Below the pieces are notes generated by a model. That model saw only the letters and a list, made by a program, of their open reading frames with translations. It did not search any database and was not told the DNA's origin. Source: Planococcus citri (taxonomy: Eukaryota; Arthropoda; Insecta; Hemiptera; Pseudococcidae). From it: DNA of 64,000 nucleotides. A program made the position numbers and the translations under genes. Each line of letters starts with the position of its first letter. The first letter of the stretch is position 1. This document shows positions 10,521 through 20,967 of the stretch, one piece after another. The stretch lies in assembly GCF_950023065.1 (NCBI RefSeq), contig NC_088679.1:16492001-16556000 (forward strand), read 5' to 3'.

Positions 10521-11380
10521 AACGAAGAGTTTCCCATAAGAAAATAATAGAAAATTAACGTATGATTCTGAATTTTTAATATATTTTTCGCCTCAACGAG
10601 AGCTTTGATTTGGTATTTTTACAAGCTTTCTATAGGGTGAAAAATACCTAATGTGGACAGGAAGATCCGAAATAAGCATTAGAAAAATAAAAAGTAAAAA
10701 GGATTTAAATTTTGAAAAAAAAATATATCGAAATGGTAAAAAACTTGAACTAATTTTCTCATATTAAAAATGAAGGAGATCGAAAAATTCAAGTATCAGA
10801 GAAATAAAATACAAATAAAAATATATTTTTCAGGAAACAAAAAAAGTTGAAATGTCATGCAATATGGATTAATTTTCTGATATAATCAAATAATCCACTA
10901 TTAACAATTGCAGGGTATTCCAACATATTCAAAATGTATTTTCGACATTTTATTTTGTTACAAAATTGTTTATAATTTAAACTATCTTCTAAAAAGAACT
11001 TTAAAATAGCACACATTATATTTGTTTTCGATCATGGAGTTCAAGACCAATCAATTCTCCTTCCCCATACGATCTAATGAATAGAAAAAGGAACGCATTT
11101 CATGCGATAGTTTTTTTTAAAACGACCATATTTTCTTCTCAGCTTTTGAAAATATTCGATTTCGATTATTTATTTCTGGCCACTCCGAATACTGAGCGAG
11201 GCATAGAGACATTCAGACATGGACAACAATACTTTATACGCGCTGCTAATTCGAATTTTTCAGTAGATAGCGCCTCAACGTGAATAAATCTCGATTAACG
11301 CGATCCCCATTCCCAGACGATGATTTTAATCGCGAGCTAAATATAACCCTTCGGCTGGATTCTTATTTAACTCACAATAG
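10521..11380. other. AT-rich spacer
   Basis: Very A/T-rich DNA with no repeated unit or coding frame that I can support. A 68-codon frame at 11077-11283 has unremarkable composition and no recognisable family. Confidence 0.5.
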
Positions 11381-13084
11381 AACTAGTTGCTATTCATCAA
11401 TCAACACACGTTGGGATGTTTGAAAAAAAAATATATGAAAATAAAAATAAAACCTTTTGAAATGCGCGCGTATCTATACAAAATATTGTTACCGAAATAA
11501 TTCATGGTCCGATATTACAATGTGTTCGTACATAAACCAGACTATAAATTAATTTTTTACCTACATCTCCTCCAGTATATGTACCTCTACCTATCTAGTT
11601 TATTGCCACATACTCTCTAAAAGCCCCCGCAATACATCTTCTTTATAATCTGAACAAAGTGTAACCGCCTATATGACGTATTGTAGAAATATATGGCAGG
11701 ATTGCTATAGGTACCTATCCAAACTGTGAAAAACCTATCACACCTTCCCTGCTGCCGTCATTCACCAAGGCTATCATAACAATTTCACCTGAACGAGATG
11801 GCTTTCAGCAAAAATAAATAATAATTTGCATACCCGTGCAGTACTATTTACTTATAATAATCTAATAGGAACGATTGCGGGGGGGGATTGATGCTGAGCC
11901 TCGCTATAGTACAATCTACGATATTTAGCGCTTATAAACAATGCAGATTTAAATAAGAATTAACTTTTTCTCATCCTAATTAGCTGGTACTTCACACGTG
12001 TTATACTTTTCTAGGTCATCGCTATATGTACGTTTAGTTTAGTATAATTGCCGGTGCATAATAATTCTAAACTCGAATCCATCATATACACGCACACCCC
12101 CACCGAAATAAAATTTTTCCTTGTTAAACGATAAAAGTGCAGAATAAGTATTACACGCGTCAAGGAGTCAAGGTTCCAACTGCCGAGAAGCGCCAACAAG
12201 AAGAGTAAATTCGTTAATAACAAACGTCGCCTACCGTGAATGCAACTTCATCATCAAATGAAAGCAAAAGTTTTTTCAACCATATATTGAATTGCTAATT
12301 TACACAGAATACGACGCGACTATGAGATGATTTCTTCGAAATTTTCTTAATTTAAATGCAAGCAAAAAAAAAATACCTACACCTTACGAGGTAAAACCGT
12401 TAGAAAAAATTTCAAATTCTTATACTTGTACAAACATCGAAGCAACAATTTATTATGACCAACGTAAGCGAAACCGTAAGTACTGGTAGGTAGAAATCGC
12501 AGCTTCCGAAAGTCTACCTATCTCTCTCTCTTTCTTGTCAATTAGAAGCGTACAAAGATTAGAATCTAATCGAATTCTTTCGTATGAGTTTTTGTTTGCA
12601 GATGGTTACATGTTGCACGTATCAGCATCGTGAGAGTTAAGGATGGATGAGGGGAGATGAGTGAGAGGGGGGTTTAAATTGAAAATAAATGTTTTATAAA
12701 GTAACAGGCTCGGAATTCCACCTTTTGTCGGTTCATTTGTAGTGTCCTAGCACAGGTGATGGCTAAAGGCGCCGAAGATACGGAATTCAATTATATTTAT
12801 CAATACAGATGTGGATAACTGCAGTGTTTCGCGAGTGTGTTCAGAGGCTGGAACAATGCTGTAGCTTGGGTAAAATTATGGATTAGATTAAGAAATTATG
12901 TGATACAGAAAAGGTGCTCTGTGAATTGAATAATTGAACCAGCCAAGTTCAGAAAACCTGTATGAACAAAGCAAATATCGAATGTAAAAGCCCCACTGAA
13001 ACGAATGGTGCAAAATGGTTGCCATATTCGGAATCAGCGACCCTAAATTAGTATGAAACGGTCTTTGATGTAGGCCAGTCGTTT
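11381..13084. other. Non-repetitive island
   Basis: Mixed composition with CT/GA microsatellite traces near 12522 and TAGGTACCTA near 11710. At 12471-12484 the 14-mer AAACCGTAAGTACT is identical to the candidate donor at 32321-32334. No coding frame is recognised. Confidence 0.35.
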
Positions 13085-15495
13085 TTGTAAACTGTGTCTG
13101 ACTCAACCAGAAGTACTTACTTGTGTCTGATTCAACCACAGGCCCTTACTTGGGTCTGAAAACACCCACTGATTGAAAACCGGGTCTGATCCAACCACAG
13201 GTGCTTACTTGGGTCTGAAAACACCCACTGATTGAAAACTGTGTTTGATTCAACCACTGGTCCTTACTTGGGTCTGAACACACCCACTGATTGAATCAGT
13301 GTCTGTCTCAAACACAAGTCTTAAATTGGGTCTGAACACACCCTCTGATTGAAACAGTGTCTGTCTCAACCACAGTTGTTTTTGAATCTGATTGTTTGGT
13401 TTTGGCTGGAATGTGGGGTAGGTTTCATGTTTGTTTTTTGAAATTTTAGGAAATATTGAATTTGAAACACAGATCCATACCTGGGGCTGAAAACATCCAC
13501 TGATTGAAACCGTGTCTGTCTCAAACACAGTTCTGTTGTTTTTAATTCTGATTGATTGGTTTTAGCCAGAATGTGGAGTAGGTTTAATGTTCTCTTTTTG
13601 AAATTTTTGGAAAGGAAAAGATGAAAAGACAAAAAGACAGAATGAATGAATGAATGAATTAATGAAATATGAAAAATAAAATAAAATTCCAGTATCGAAA
13701 TAAAATAAAATGAAATTTCAATATTTAGTTCAGTATTCAGTTTAGTTCTGTTCAGTATTCTGTCCAGTTCAGGATTCACTTTCGTTCAGCATTTAGTTCA
13801 GTTCAGCATTCAATTTTGTGTTCCAATGAAAGATGTTTGAGGGTAAAAATAGAAAATTTAAAAAGTTTGTGAAAAATTATGCTTTTCTGATTGTTTGGTT
13901 TTGGTCAGAAAGTAGGGAGAGGTTTCTCGTTGATTTTTTTGAAATTTTTGAAAAATATTGAATTTGAAACTACCATAGTGTATCTCAACCACAGGTCCGA
14001 ATTTGACTCTGAACACATCCACTGATTGAAAACTGGGTCTGATTCAACCACAGGTCCTTACTTGGATCTGGAAACACCCACTGATTGGAAACTGGGTCTG
14101 ATTCAACCACTGGTCCTAAACTGTGTATGATCCAACTACAGGTCCTTACTTGTGCCTGAAAACACCCACTGATTGAAAACTGGGTCTGATTCAACCACAG
14201 GTCCTTACTTGGGTCTGGAAACACCAACTGATTGGAAACTGGGTCTGATCCAACTACAGGTCCTTACTTGTGTCTGAAAACACACACTGATCGAAAACTG
14301 GGTCTGATTCAACCACTGATCCTTACTTGGGTCTGAAAAGACCCATTGATTGGGAATTGGGTCTGATTCAACCACTGGTGCTAAACTGTGTCTGACCCAA
14401 CCACCATCTAGACCTTACTTGGGTCTAAAAACACCCACTGATCGAAAACTGGGTCTGATTCAACCACTGATCTTTACTTGGGTCTGAAAACACCCACTGA
14501 TTGGAAACTGGGTCTGATTCAACGACTGGTCCTAAATTGTGTCTAATCCAACTACAGGTCCTTACTTGGGTCTGATAACACCCACTGAGCAAAAACAGGG
14601 ATCTGATTCAACCACTGATCCTTACTTGGGTCTGAAAACACCCACTGATCGAAAATTGGGTATGATTCAACCATTGATCCTTACTTGGCTCTAAAACACC
14701 CCCTGATTGGAAACTGGGTCTGATTCAACCACTGGTCCTAAATTGTGTCTAATCCAGCTACAGGTCCTTACTTGGGTCTGAAAACACCCACTGAGCAAAA
14801 ACAGGGGTCTGATTCAACCACTGATCCTTACTTGGGTCTGAAAACATCCACTGATCGAAAATTGGGTCTGATTCAACCACTGATCTTTACTTGGCTCTGA
14901 AACACCCACTGATTGGAAACTGGGTCTGATTCAACCACTGGTCCTAAACTGTGTATGATCCAACTACAGGTCCTTACTTGTGCCTGAAAACACCCACTGA
15001 TTGAAAACTGGGTCTGATTCAACCACAGGTCCTTACTTGGGTCTGGAAACACCAACTGATTGGAAACTGGGTCTGATTCAACCACTTGTCTTAAACTGTG
15101 TCTGATCCAACTACAGGTCCTTACTTGTGCCTGAAAACACCCACTGATTGAAAACTGGGTCTGATTCAACCACAGGTCCTTACTCGGGTCTGGAAACACC
15201 CACTGATTGGAAACTGGGTCTGATTCAACCACTGATCCTTACTTGGGTCTGAAAAGACCCATTGATTGGGAACTGGGTCTGATTCAACCACTGGTCCTAA
15301 ACTTTGTCTGATCCAACCACCGCTCCTTACTTGGGTCTGAAAACACCCACTGATCGAAAACTGGGTCTGATTCAACCACTGATCCTTACTTGGCCCTGAA
15401 AACACCCTCTGATTACCACTGATCCTTTTATATGGGTCTGAAAACACCCACTGATCGAAAACTGTGTATGATTCAACCACTCCACTGGTCCTAAA
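13085..15495. repeat. 59-bp satellite with 147-bp higher-order repeat
   Basis: About 25 copies of a 59-bp unit (landmarks CCTTACTTGGGTCTGAAAAC, ACCCACTGATTG, AAACTGGGTCTGATTCAACC). From about 13990 a 29-bp half unit (CCTAAACTGTGTCTGATCCAAC) recurs after every two or sometimes three full units, so two full plus one half gives 147 bp. Because 147 is divisible by three, one reverse-strand frame stays open across the array. The unit differs from every other repeat in the window. It is not a CRISPR array: the units are contiguous and variable, with no unique spacers. Confidence 0.95.
13375..13985. repeat. Non-satellite interruption with a thrice-repeated block
   Basis: The satellite is broken by 0.6 kb. 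A block of about 100 bp occurs three times (near 13380, 13527 and 13880), marked by TCTGATTGTTTGGTTTTGGC, a GNAGGTTT box and TTGAAATTTTNGGAAA. Between copies two and three lie GAAT tetranucleotide repeats (13641-13662), AAAAT repeats, and a roughly 20-bp TTCAGTTCAGTATTCAG-like minisatellite (13730-13815). One satellite half unit sits between the first two blocks, so block and satellite were amplified together at least once. Confidence 0.8.
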
Positions 15496-15660
15496 GTTTA
15501 CTTCTTCTTGAAGATGTCCCTGGAAAATTTCAAGTCCTCTAGCCGTACAGGAATCCCACGTAGGGGTCTTAAAACTGAAGTCTTCACTTTGAAATGAAAT
15601 ACAATTTTTAGTTTTCTGAAGGCAACTTGAACAGTGGCGTTTTGAAAAAGTGGGCTCCAA
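15166..15660 (-). other. 164-codon reverse-strand ORF entering the satellite
   Basis: This is the longest open frame in the window. Its first 60 or so residues come from non-satellite DNA and have mixed composition with several cysteines. The rest is satellite translation with repeating WLNQTQFSISGCFQTQV and VVESDPV modules. It stays open because two 59-bp units plus a 29-bp half unit keep phase. I recognise no family and see no splice or promoter evidence. It is best treated as a by-product of the satellite, with a small chance that a short transcribed repeat protein exists. Confidence 0.12.
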
Positions 15661-16040
15661 AAACCGAAAAATGTCCCTGTTTGCATGTCTTGTTTTTCTA
15701 ATTTTCCCTAAGGGGAGCGATGGTCCATTCGCTCTCTCTTATTGTCCAGTGCACTGAACTTGAGGACTGATGAATTGCTATTATTTCAACTCACATTGAG
15801 CATTTTAGAGGGTGGAAGCTGGCAGAGGTGATCGAGGTTCTGTAGAGGTAGCAGTACCCAAAAATTGTATAAAACCATTTTTTTTCTGACACCTCTTCTC
15901 CATGCGTGCAACTAGACTACTCAAAATTTTTGTGAATATTTTTCGACTCAAAACGGGGGGGGGGACAGGTGATCCTTGCATGGAACAAAAAAGAAGTTCC
16001 CGATAAACCCTTTGAGAAATTTGATATTTACAAGAATAAC
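15496..16040. other. Right flank of the satellite
   Basis: Non-repetitive DNA with moderate GC and a short G run near 15956-15963. Overlapping short reverse frames show no recognisable product. Confidence 0.4.
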
Positions 16041-16552
16041 GTTTCAAATGTCACTCACCAATAAACTTATTAAAAGCAGATTTTTATACCTTTCGTTATC
16101 GACGAATTTATTTAATGGTTAATTTGACGATTACACGCGTCGTATCTTTTATCGGTATAGAAAATCTTTCGAAAAAAAAACCACACCTAATGATTTCGGC
16201 GAAAAAAAGGGCTTCGCGGTTCGCACGCATCTATCTCATTTAGGTAGTCATAAATAATTCGCCGAAATTACGCGATACCTACGTTCGCATATGACACGAG
16301 TCATTCACCTGGTTTATGTTTACAAGTCGAATATTTACATCTCGACCAGGCACTCTATGATACTGATCGTACTAGGTATATTATATTATGCAGTGCGAAA
16401 GGAAAGGGAGCTTTAAAAAAACCTACGCGACGTGAATTTCTTTTTGAAAATTATTTACAAGATGATGCTAATTTATAAACGGACATTTTCATTGAAGGTA
16501 TTTGAACCTGTTGCCAAGGACGAAGTGAAAGTATTAAAATGCCAGAAACTCG

Positions 16553-16593
16553 AGTCTCGAACCCGTTTCTTATTACACTAACTCGATTGGTTA
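16553..16593 (-). other. tRNA-like A-box/B-box remnant
   Basis: On the minus strand TAACCAATCGAG resembles the RNA polymerase III A box and is followed by TTAGTGTAATAAG, as in a D arm. GGTTCGAGACT matches the B box well. Only about 18 bases separate the boxes, too few for an anticodon arm, and no acceptor stem is present, so this is not a functional tRNA. It may be a truncated tRNA or the head of a tRNA-derived SINE, or chance. Confidence 0.25.
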
Positions 16594-16614
16594 TGTCTAC
16601 ACAAGCGCAACGCG

Positions 16615-16622
16615 TATATAAG
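16615..16622 (+). promoter_or_regulatory. Possible TATA box
   Basis: TATATAAG, in the context GCGTATATAAGGG, is a good TATA-box word in a locally GC-richer setting. No clear initiator is seen about 30 bases downstream, and TATA-like words are frequent in AT-rich DNA, so support is weak. Confidence 0.15.
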
Positions 16623-17720
16623 GGTAATATACCTGTTAATGAGATAACTGGTTTTTCGAAGTTCAGGTGTAAACGAGCAAACACCGATATTCATTTTAAG
16701 ACGATGGAAAAATTAATATTTTGTTGGTAAGAGTCATCTCCTCGTTAATTATTTCCCATTCGAGTTAATCGGTAGATGATTAACATTTCGTGAGTTAGGA
16801 GTCTGCTTTGATTAGCGGCGGAATATTCAAAAATTAAAATTAAATACGTGCAGTGCTGTGCGCGGTGTCGATTGAAATACGAAAGTGCACTGTAAATGAT
16901 CGTATAAAAATACATATGGATAGCGTGTAGCGTGTAGCGGGCAGACTTTTCCCAAAAGAATGAAAATTAGTGTACAAGTTCAGGGCTATCTGCAGTCGTA
17001 GAACCTTGAAACAGGTGTATTTATTTAAATCGAAATAACAGTTTTTAAATAGTTTTTTTTTCAAGACCTAGTGATCTGATCTGTCTGCTTCGTGAGTTGT
17101 ATTTCTAGCTATTTTATATTGGAAGATTTTTCTAGTGAATATTATATTTATTAAGGTGTGAGATGATTTTTTGGATAAGGCGAAGAAAGAGGGAAAGAGG
17201 AGAATCCGAATGAATCGTGTGCTGTGAATATGTTCAACTGACTTAGTACCTATTTACTTTTTTCATTGCATTTTTTTTTTTTTAGACTAACTCGAATATA
17301 CACATAGTCTGTAGGTACATAAGATTTCTGTTACTTAGGCATATTAATTCGCAGCTAAATTCATTTAGGTCAACGAATGAAGGGGTATACGACGATGTAC
17401 CTACCTAAATGTGCGGGAGTAATGAGCTAACGTGTGTACACTTATTGACTTATTAGGTCAATGAGCGCTATAATTTTCCACTGTTATTGCCTTATTTTTT
17501 CAACGGTGAAAATTATGAAAGCAACGTATCGTACACAGGCACGGATTAGATTGAATTAGATTAATATTTTTTCTTCGGATTAACTGAGTATTCGATCAAA
17601 TTTTGTTCTCGCGTTTCAAGCAATTATAAGTAGGTACGAGTAACTTCGGAGATGCGGCGAATTGAAATCGTACATTTTTGAGAATTACTTCCATAAATTG
17701 TTATTTTTATCTATCAATAA

Positions 17721-18121
17721 TTAGCGGGTATCTGATTGATTTTTTTTTCCAATGCGGTAATTATTTGGAATTGTGATATTGAAACAAACTAAACAATGCT
17801 GTTGATTAGGAACAGTTTTCAGGGTTATTTCTACGATGTGATTGGTCGAATTGTAAAAATTACGAGGACTTTCATTCGTTAATATTGAGTGATCTGATGT
17901 TAGAACAATGATTTTTGATGAAAAAGTTGTCGATTTTATGACTGCTTTGAAGAAATTTTGTTGTGGAACAATCACAGCTTCGCATATTGCTTTTCGTGTT
18001 GAATTTCGTTTTTTGAGGATCTTGGAAGTAGGTACCTCTGAATTGTTTTGAAATCATTGTTCACATCAAAAGAAAATTTTTCAGACGAAAGAGTAAACTG
18101 GAGAGATGTTCTTCTGACAGG
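17721..18121. other. AT-rich spacer
   Basis: Nothing recognised; overlapping reverse-strand frames here are short and AT-driven. The final eight bases (18122-18129) beyond this stretch form the left target duplication of the hAT element. Confidence 0.5.
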
Positions 18122-18129
18122 AGAGGTAT

Positions 18130-19130
18130 CAGTGGCGGATTTAAGGGGGGTGGGCCCAGTACGCAAAACACTTCAAAAGGGCCCACTTCAGAATAAGCCC
18201 CCCTACTCTCAGTGACGTCGCGAAGGGTTGAAGGGTTTCTCTAGGGGAGGGGGCGACAAAAATTGTAATTTTGCTGCAATAATCAAAGTTTCAACGTGCT
18301 GAGATCACTGTGGTATCAAAAAATTTTGAAAATCTAGTGGTTCTGTTCAGAAAAAATGAAAAATTGGCATTTTTCATACGCTTTGAGTATTATGAGTAAG
18401 TATTTCTGGGATTTTTCTGTTTAATTTTCATATTCGTAACATTCGTAAAAGGAACACCTGGAATGGCCCGAGCGAAGCGAGGGCAAAATTTTTGGAAAAT
18501 TTGTGATTTGAAAAGTAGAACAACGTCAATTTTAATGTAAGAATTCGGTTCTGAATTTTATCAATGGTTTCTTGAGATTTTAAGCGAGGGCAAAAGTTTT
18601 TCAAAATTTATAGTTTCAAGAAGTTAAACAGCAGTAATTTTGAAGTGAAAAGTCAGATTTTCCACCACTGACATTTTTAAAAGTTTGAACAAAAATACTT
18701 TCTAAGCACAATTATGAATAATTTGAGAAACGAGGGCAAAAGTTTTCGAACAAGATGAGAATTTTGAAAATAGATGGATGATTTCGTCGACAAAGTAAAG
18801 ATTTTTCCGACAATTTCTGACGTCACGCAATAGTCGTCTTGGACGACTGAGACGAATATAGGACGACTTGAACGACTGGATTTTTGACTGGGGGGCGACT
18901 CACCCCCTATCACGACGTCATTGCCCACTCTCTACTCTTAATGTAATTTATATCATGTTTCCTGTCTTGTCTCTGTTGCTCATTTTTTTCCTCATTGTGA
19001 AGTTTTTATTCCCAATTTTTTTCATCAAGTTGAAGGTTCAAATGAAGGGCCCATCATTTACCTTAGGGGCCCACAGCCAGGGGGCTCAGTACGCATTTGC
19101 ATTTTTGAGTACATGTTAAATCCGCCACTG
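18130..19130. mobile_element. Non-autonomous hAT element, 1001 bp
   Basis: Both ends carry the identical 15-bp inverted repeat CAGTGGCGGATTTAA (18130-18144; complement at 19116-19130). They are flanked by a perfect 8-bp direct duplication AGAGGTAT (18122-18129 and 19131-19138). An 8-bp target duplication with a CAG-type terminus is characteristic of the hAT superfamily. The interior has no transposase. It contains GAGCGAAGCGAGGGCAAAA-type sequence (family C) near 18471-18780 and a short hairpin AGTCGTC-TTG-GACGACT at 18832-18848. The undamaged TIR and duplication suggest a fairly recent insertion. Confidence 0.93.
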
Positions 19131-19239
19131 AGAGGTATCTCAACTTGCAAGAACATTTTTGAACTGGACGAAATTAAATCGAAAGAGCGTACAAAAATAT
19201 AAAACCAGGTAAAATTTCAGTCGCTATAAAGTGAAATTA

Positions 19240-19560
19240 TTGATTTTTGTGAACTTTAAAAAATGAAAAAATTGAGTCAAAAATGGATAAAAAAATTAAA
19301 ATTTCACCAATATGGTCTGGAAAGCTGAAATTTGCCATGTACCCAATTTTCGATCCCCCGAATCGATTGGAAATATGCTTTCTAGCTGTTTTGAGACGTT
19401 CTGAAGATGCGATTTATGAAACTTTTGAAATTGTGGGCTTTTCAAAATATGGCTGGACCACTAAAGAACGGCTTGAAACGATCTCTGATTGACTTGAAAT
19501 GTTGAAATTATTAGAGTATAAAATGTAAATTTCAGCTTTCCAATTTTATAGTGTGAAAGA
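19240..19560 (+). repeat. Diverged foldback-family fragment (family A)
   Basis: Order and wording follow the left arm of the 2113-3847 element: GTCAAAAATGG, AAAATTTCACCAA, GAAAGCTGAAATTTG, CCGAATCGATTGGAAA, then GTTTTGAG and GATTTATGAAACTTTTGAAA. It lacks the TAGTCGGGGAGCC ends, so it is an old internal fragment or a related subfamily. Confidence 0.6.
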
Positions 19561-20187
19561 GCTATTACCCGGGTAAAATGGGTGATTTGTCCTTATCCTC
19601 GGATTTTGAAACTAACCAGCGGAAGTTGTTCCCCTTATAATCTGAAACCCCGGATGATCAAATTTTCAGGTCGCCAGATCACCTCTAACCCTTTTAAAAA
19701 GGATGAAATTGCAATTATTTCAGTTATTTTTTTTTCCAGCATTTTTTATATCAGTAAAGGAATTTTAAAAATGCAAAGAACTGATTTTTTGAACATTTTC
19801 CCGCCTAAATTCGTCAATTTGGGCGAAAAAAAAGTCCTCGCGATATACATTGTACACTTGAAAACGTCCAACTACAACCAACAACCCGAATTTGAACCGA
19901 ATTTGTCAATTTTCACAACGTGACATAAGTTTGTATTTAAGAAATCAAATTGCATGATTTTGGGAACCCCTGATGAACCCTGTTCTATGTCACCCAAGTG
20001 GTTACAATTCATGTTCAGACTAATATCAACTCAAAATACATCAAAATGCAATTTCAGAGAAATTAAAAACCTTCGATTTTTTTCACTTGCGATGAGATGC
20101 ATTTTATCCAAATTATTTTTAAAAAAAACTGACTTCGACAAAAATAAGTGAAAAATTTTTTTTCGCGAATATTTTGCATTAGTTATC
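19561..20187. other. AT-rich spacer
   Basis: A 113-codon plus-strand frame at 19582-19923 and a 65-codon frame after it have no recognisable domain. No repeat structure is seen. Confidence 0.4.
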
Positions 20188-20444
20188 TATGCCAAAATAT
20201 TGAAAGATATCTTTCCTGAAACTGGGGAAATATTTTGGAACGGTGTGGTGCCAATTTTTTGGTCGTTGTTGCCAACTTCAAAAAATCGGAAAATTTCCAT
20301 AAGTATTTTACCTACTATTTTTCTCGATTTATTGAAATTGATAATAACGACCAAAAAAATTGGCACCACTGGACCACTGCGTTCCAAAACATTGTCTCAG
20401 TTTCAGGAATGATAAATATAGGTAAGTTTTAGTATTTTGGCATA
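20188..20444. mobile_element. Hairpin MITE, 257 bp
   Basis: The arms are inverted copies over about 100 bases each. Both carry TATGCCAAAATA at the outer end, then CCTGAAACTG, TTTTGGAACG, GGTGCCAATTTTTTGG and TCGTT, mirrored on the right. The loop is about 40-70 bases. Short frames on both strands are mirror artefacts. TA at each border suggests a TA duplication, hence a Tc1/mariner-like MITE by inference. Confidence 0.8.
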
Positions 20445-20717
20445 CCTAATTTTAGCGAAATGTTAGGTGAAGAAAAAATTTTCAAAACACCAATTTCTTC
20501 AAAAATTAACGATTTTTGAATTTCTAACCGCTCAGTAGAACCCTAAAAGTGTTTTCAGATTTCGACTGCAATAGCATTGATCGACGCAGAATCTCTAATA
20601 CTTTCGTTTCGGACTAACCAGTGAGCCATTTTTCCCAAAACAGGTTTAGTACAGATGAAAGGAGCGGAAAACCCACGATTTTTTCAAAAATTTCCCCTGT
20701 TTGAGGTCTCATATCAT

Positions 20718-20967
20718 CCCTTTCACTCGATGAAATGAACTCATCACAAAAAAATCAAAATTCGAAAAAATTCAAGAAATGAACGAATTTTAATTTTTTT
20801 GCTACGAGTGTGATTTTCATCAGCTTTTTCATGAAATACGTCAGAAAGAGGTCAAAATAAGACAACTGAATAAATTTAAACTTTTTTTGATGTTTGGAAT
20901 TGAAAATTGAATTTTTTCGAATTTTGATTTTTTTTTGTGATGAGTTCATTTCATCGAGTGAAAGGGG
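20718..20967. repeat. 58-bp inverted repeat with ~130-base loop
   Basis: The left arm (20718-20775) begins CCCTTTCACTCGATGAAATG. The right arm (about 20908-20967) is its near-perfect complement, differing mainly by two extra T in a T run. Such a long stem with so little divergence suggests recent origin or maintenance of the structure. Transcription would give a long hairpin RNA. Confidence 0.85.

Larger units (their letters stand above)
16041..17720. other. Non-repetitive CpG-containing island
   Basis: Relatively complex sequence with many CpG and TCG/CGA words and no copy elsewhere in the window. It holds a tRNA-like remnant and a TATA-box-like word (separate entries). Short frames on both strands near 16.5 kb overlap each other and are unassigned. 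A candidate regulatory or exon-bearing stretch. Confidence 0.35.

Noticed and set aside
14873..15232. 119-codon reverse-strand ORF as a gene
   Set aside because: It is wholly satellite, and openness follows from the 147-bp unit keeping phase; no unique sequence or start context supports a gene.
13085..15495. CRISPR-like array
   Set aside because: Units are contiguous, variable, 59 or 29 bp long, and have no unique spacers; the sequence context is eukaryotic. It is a satellite.
16553..16593. Functional tRNA gene
   Set aside because: Box spacing is too short for an anticodon arm and no acceptor stem pairs.
19582..19923. 113-codon ORF as a gene
   Set aside because: No domain, AT-driven composition, no splice context.
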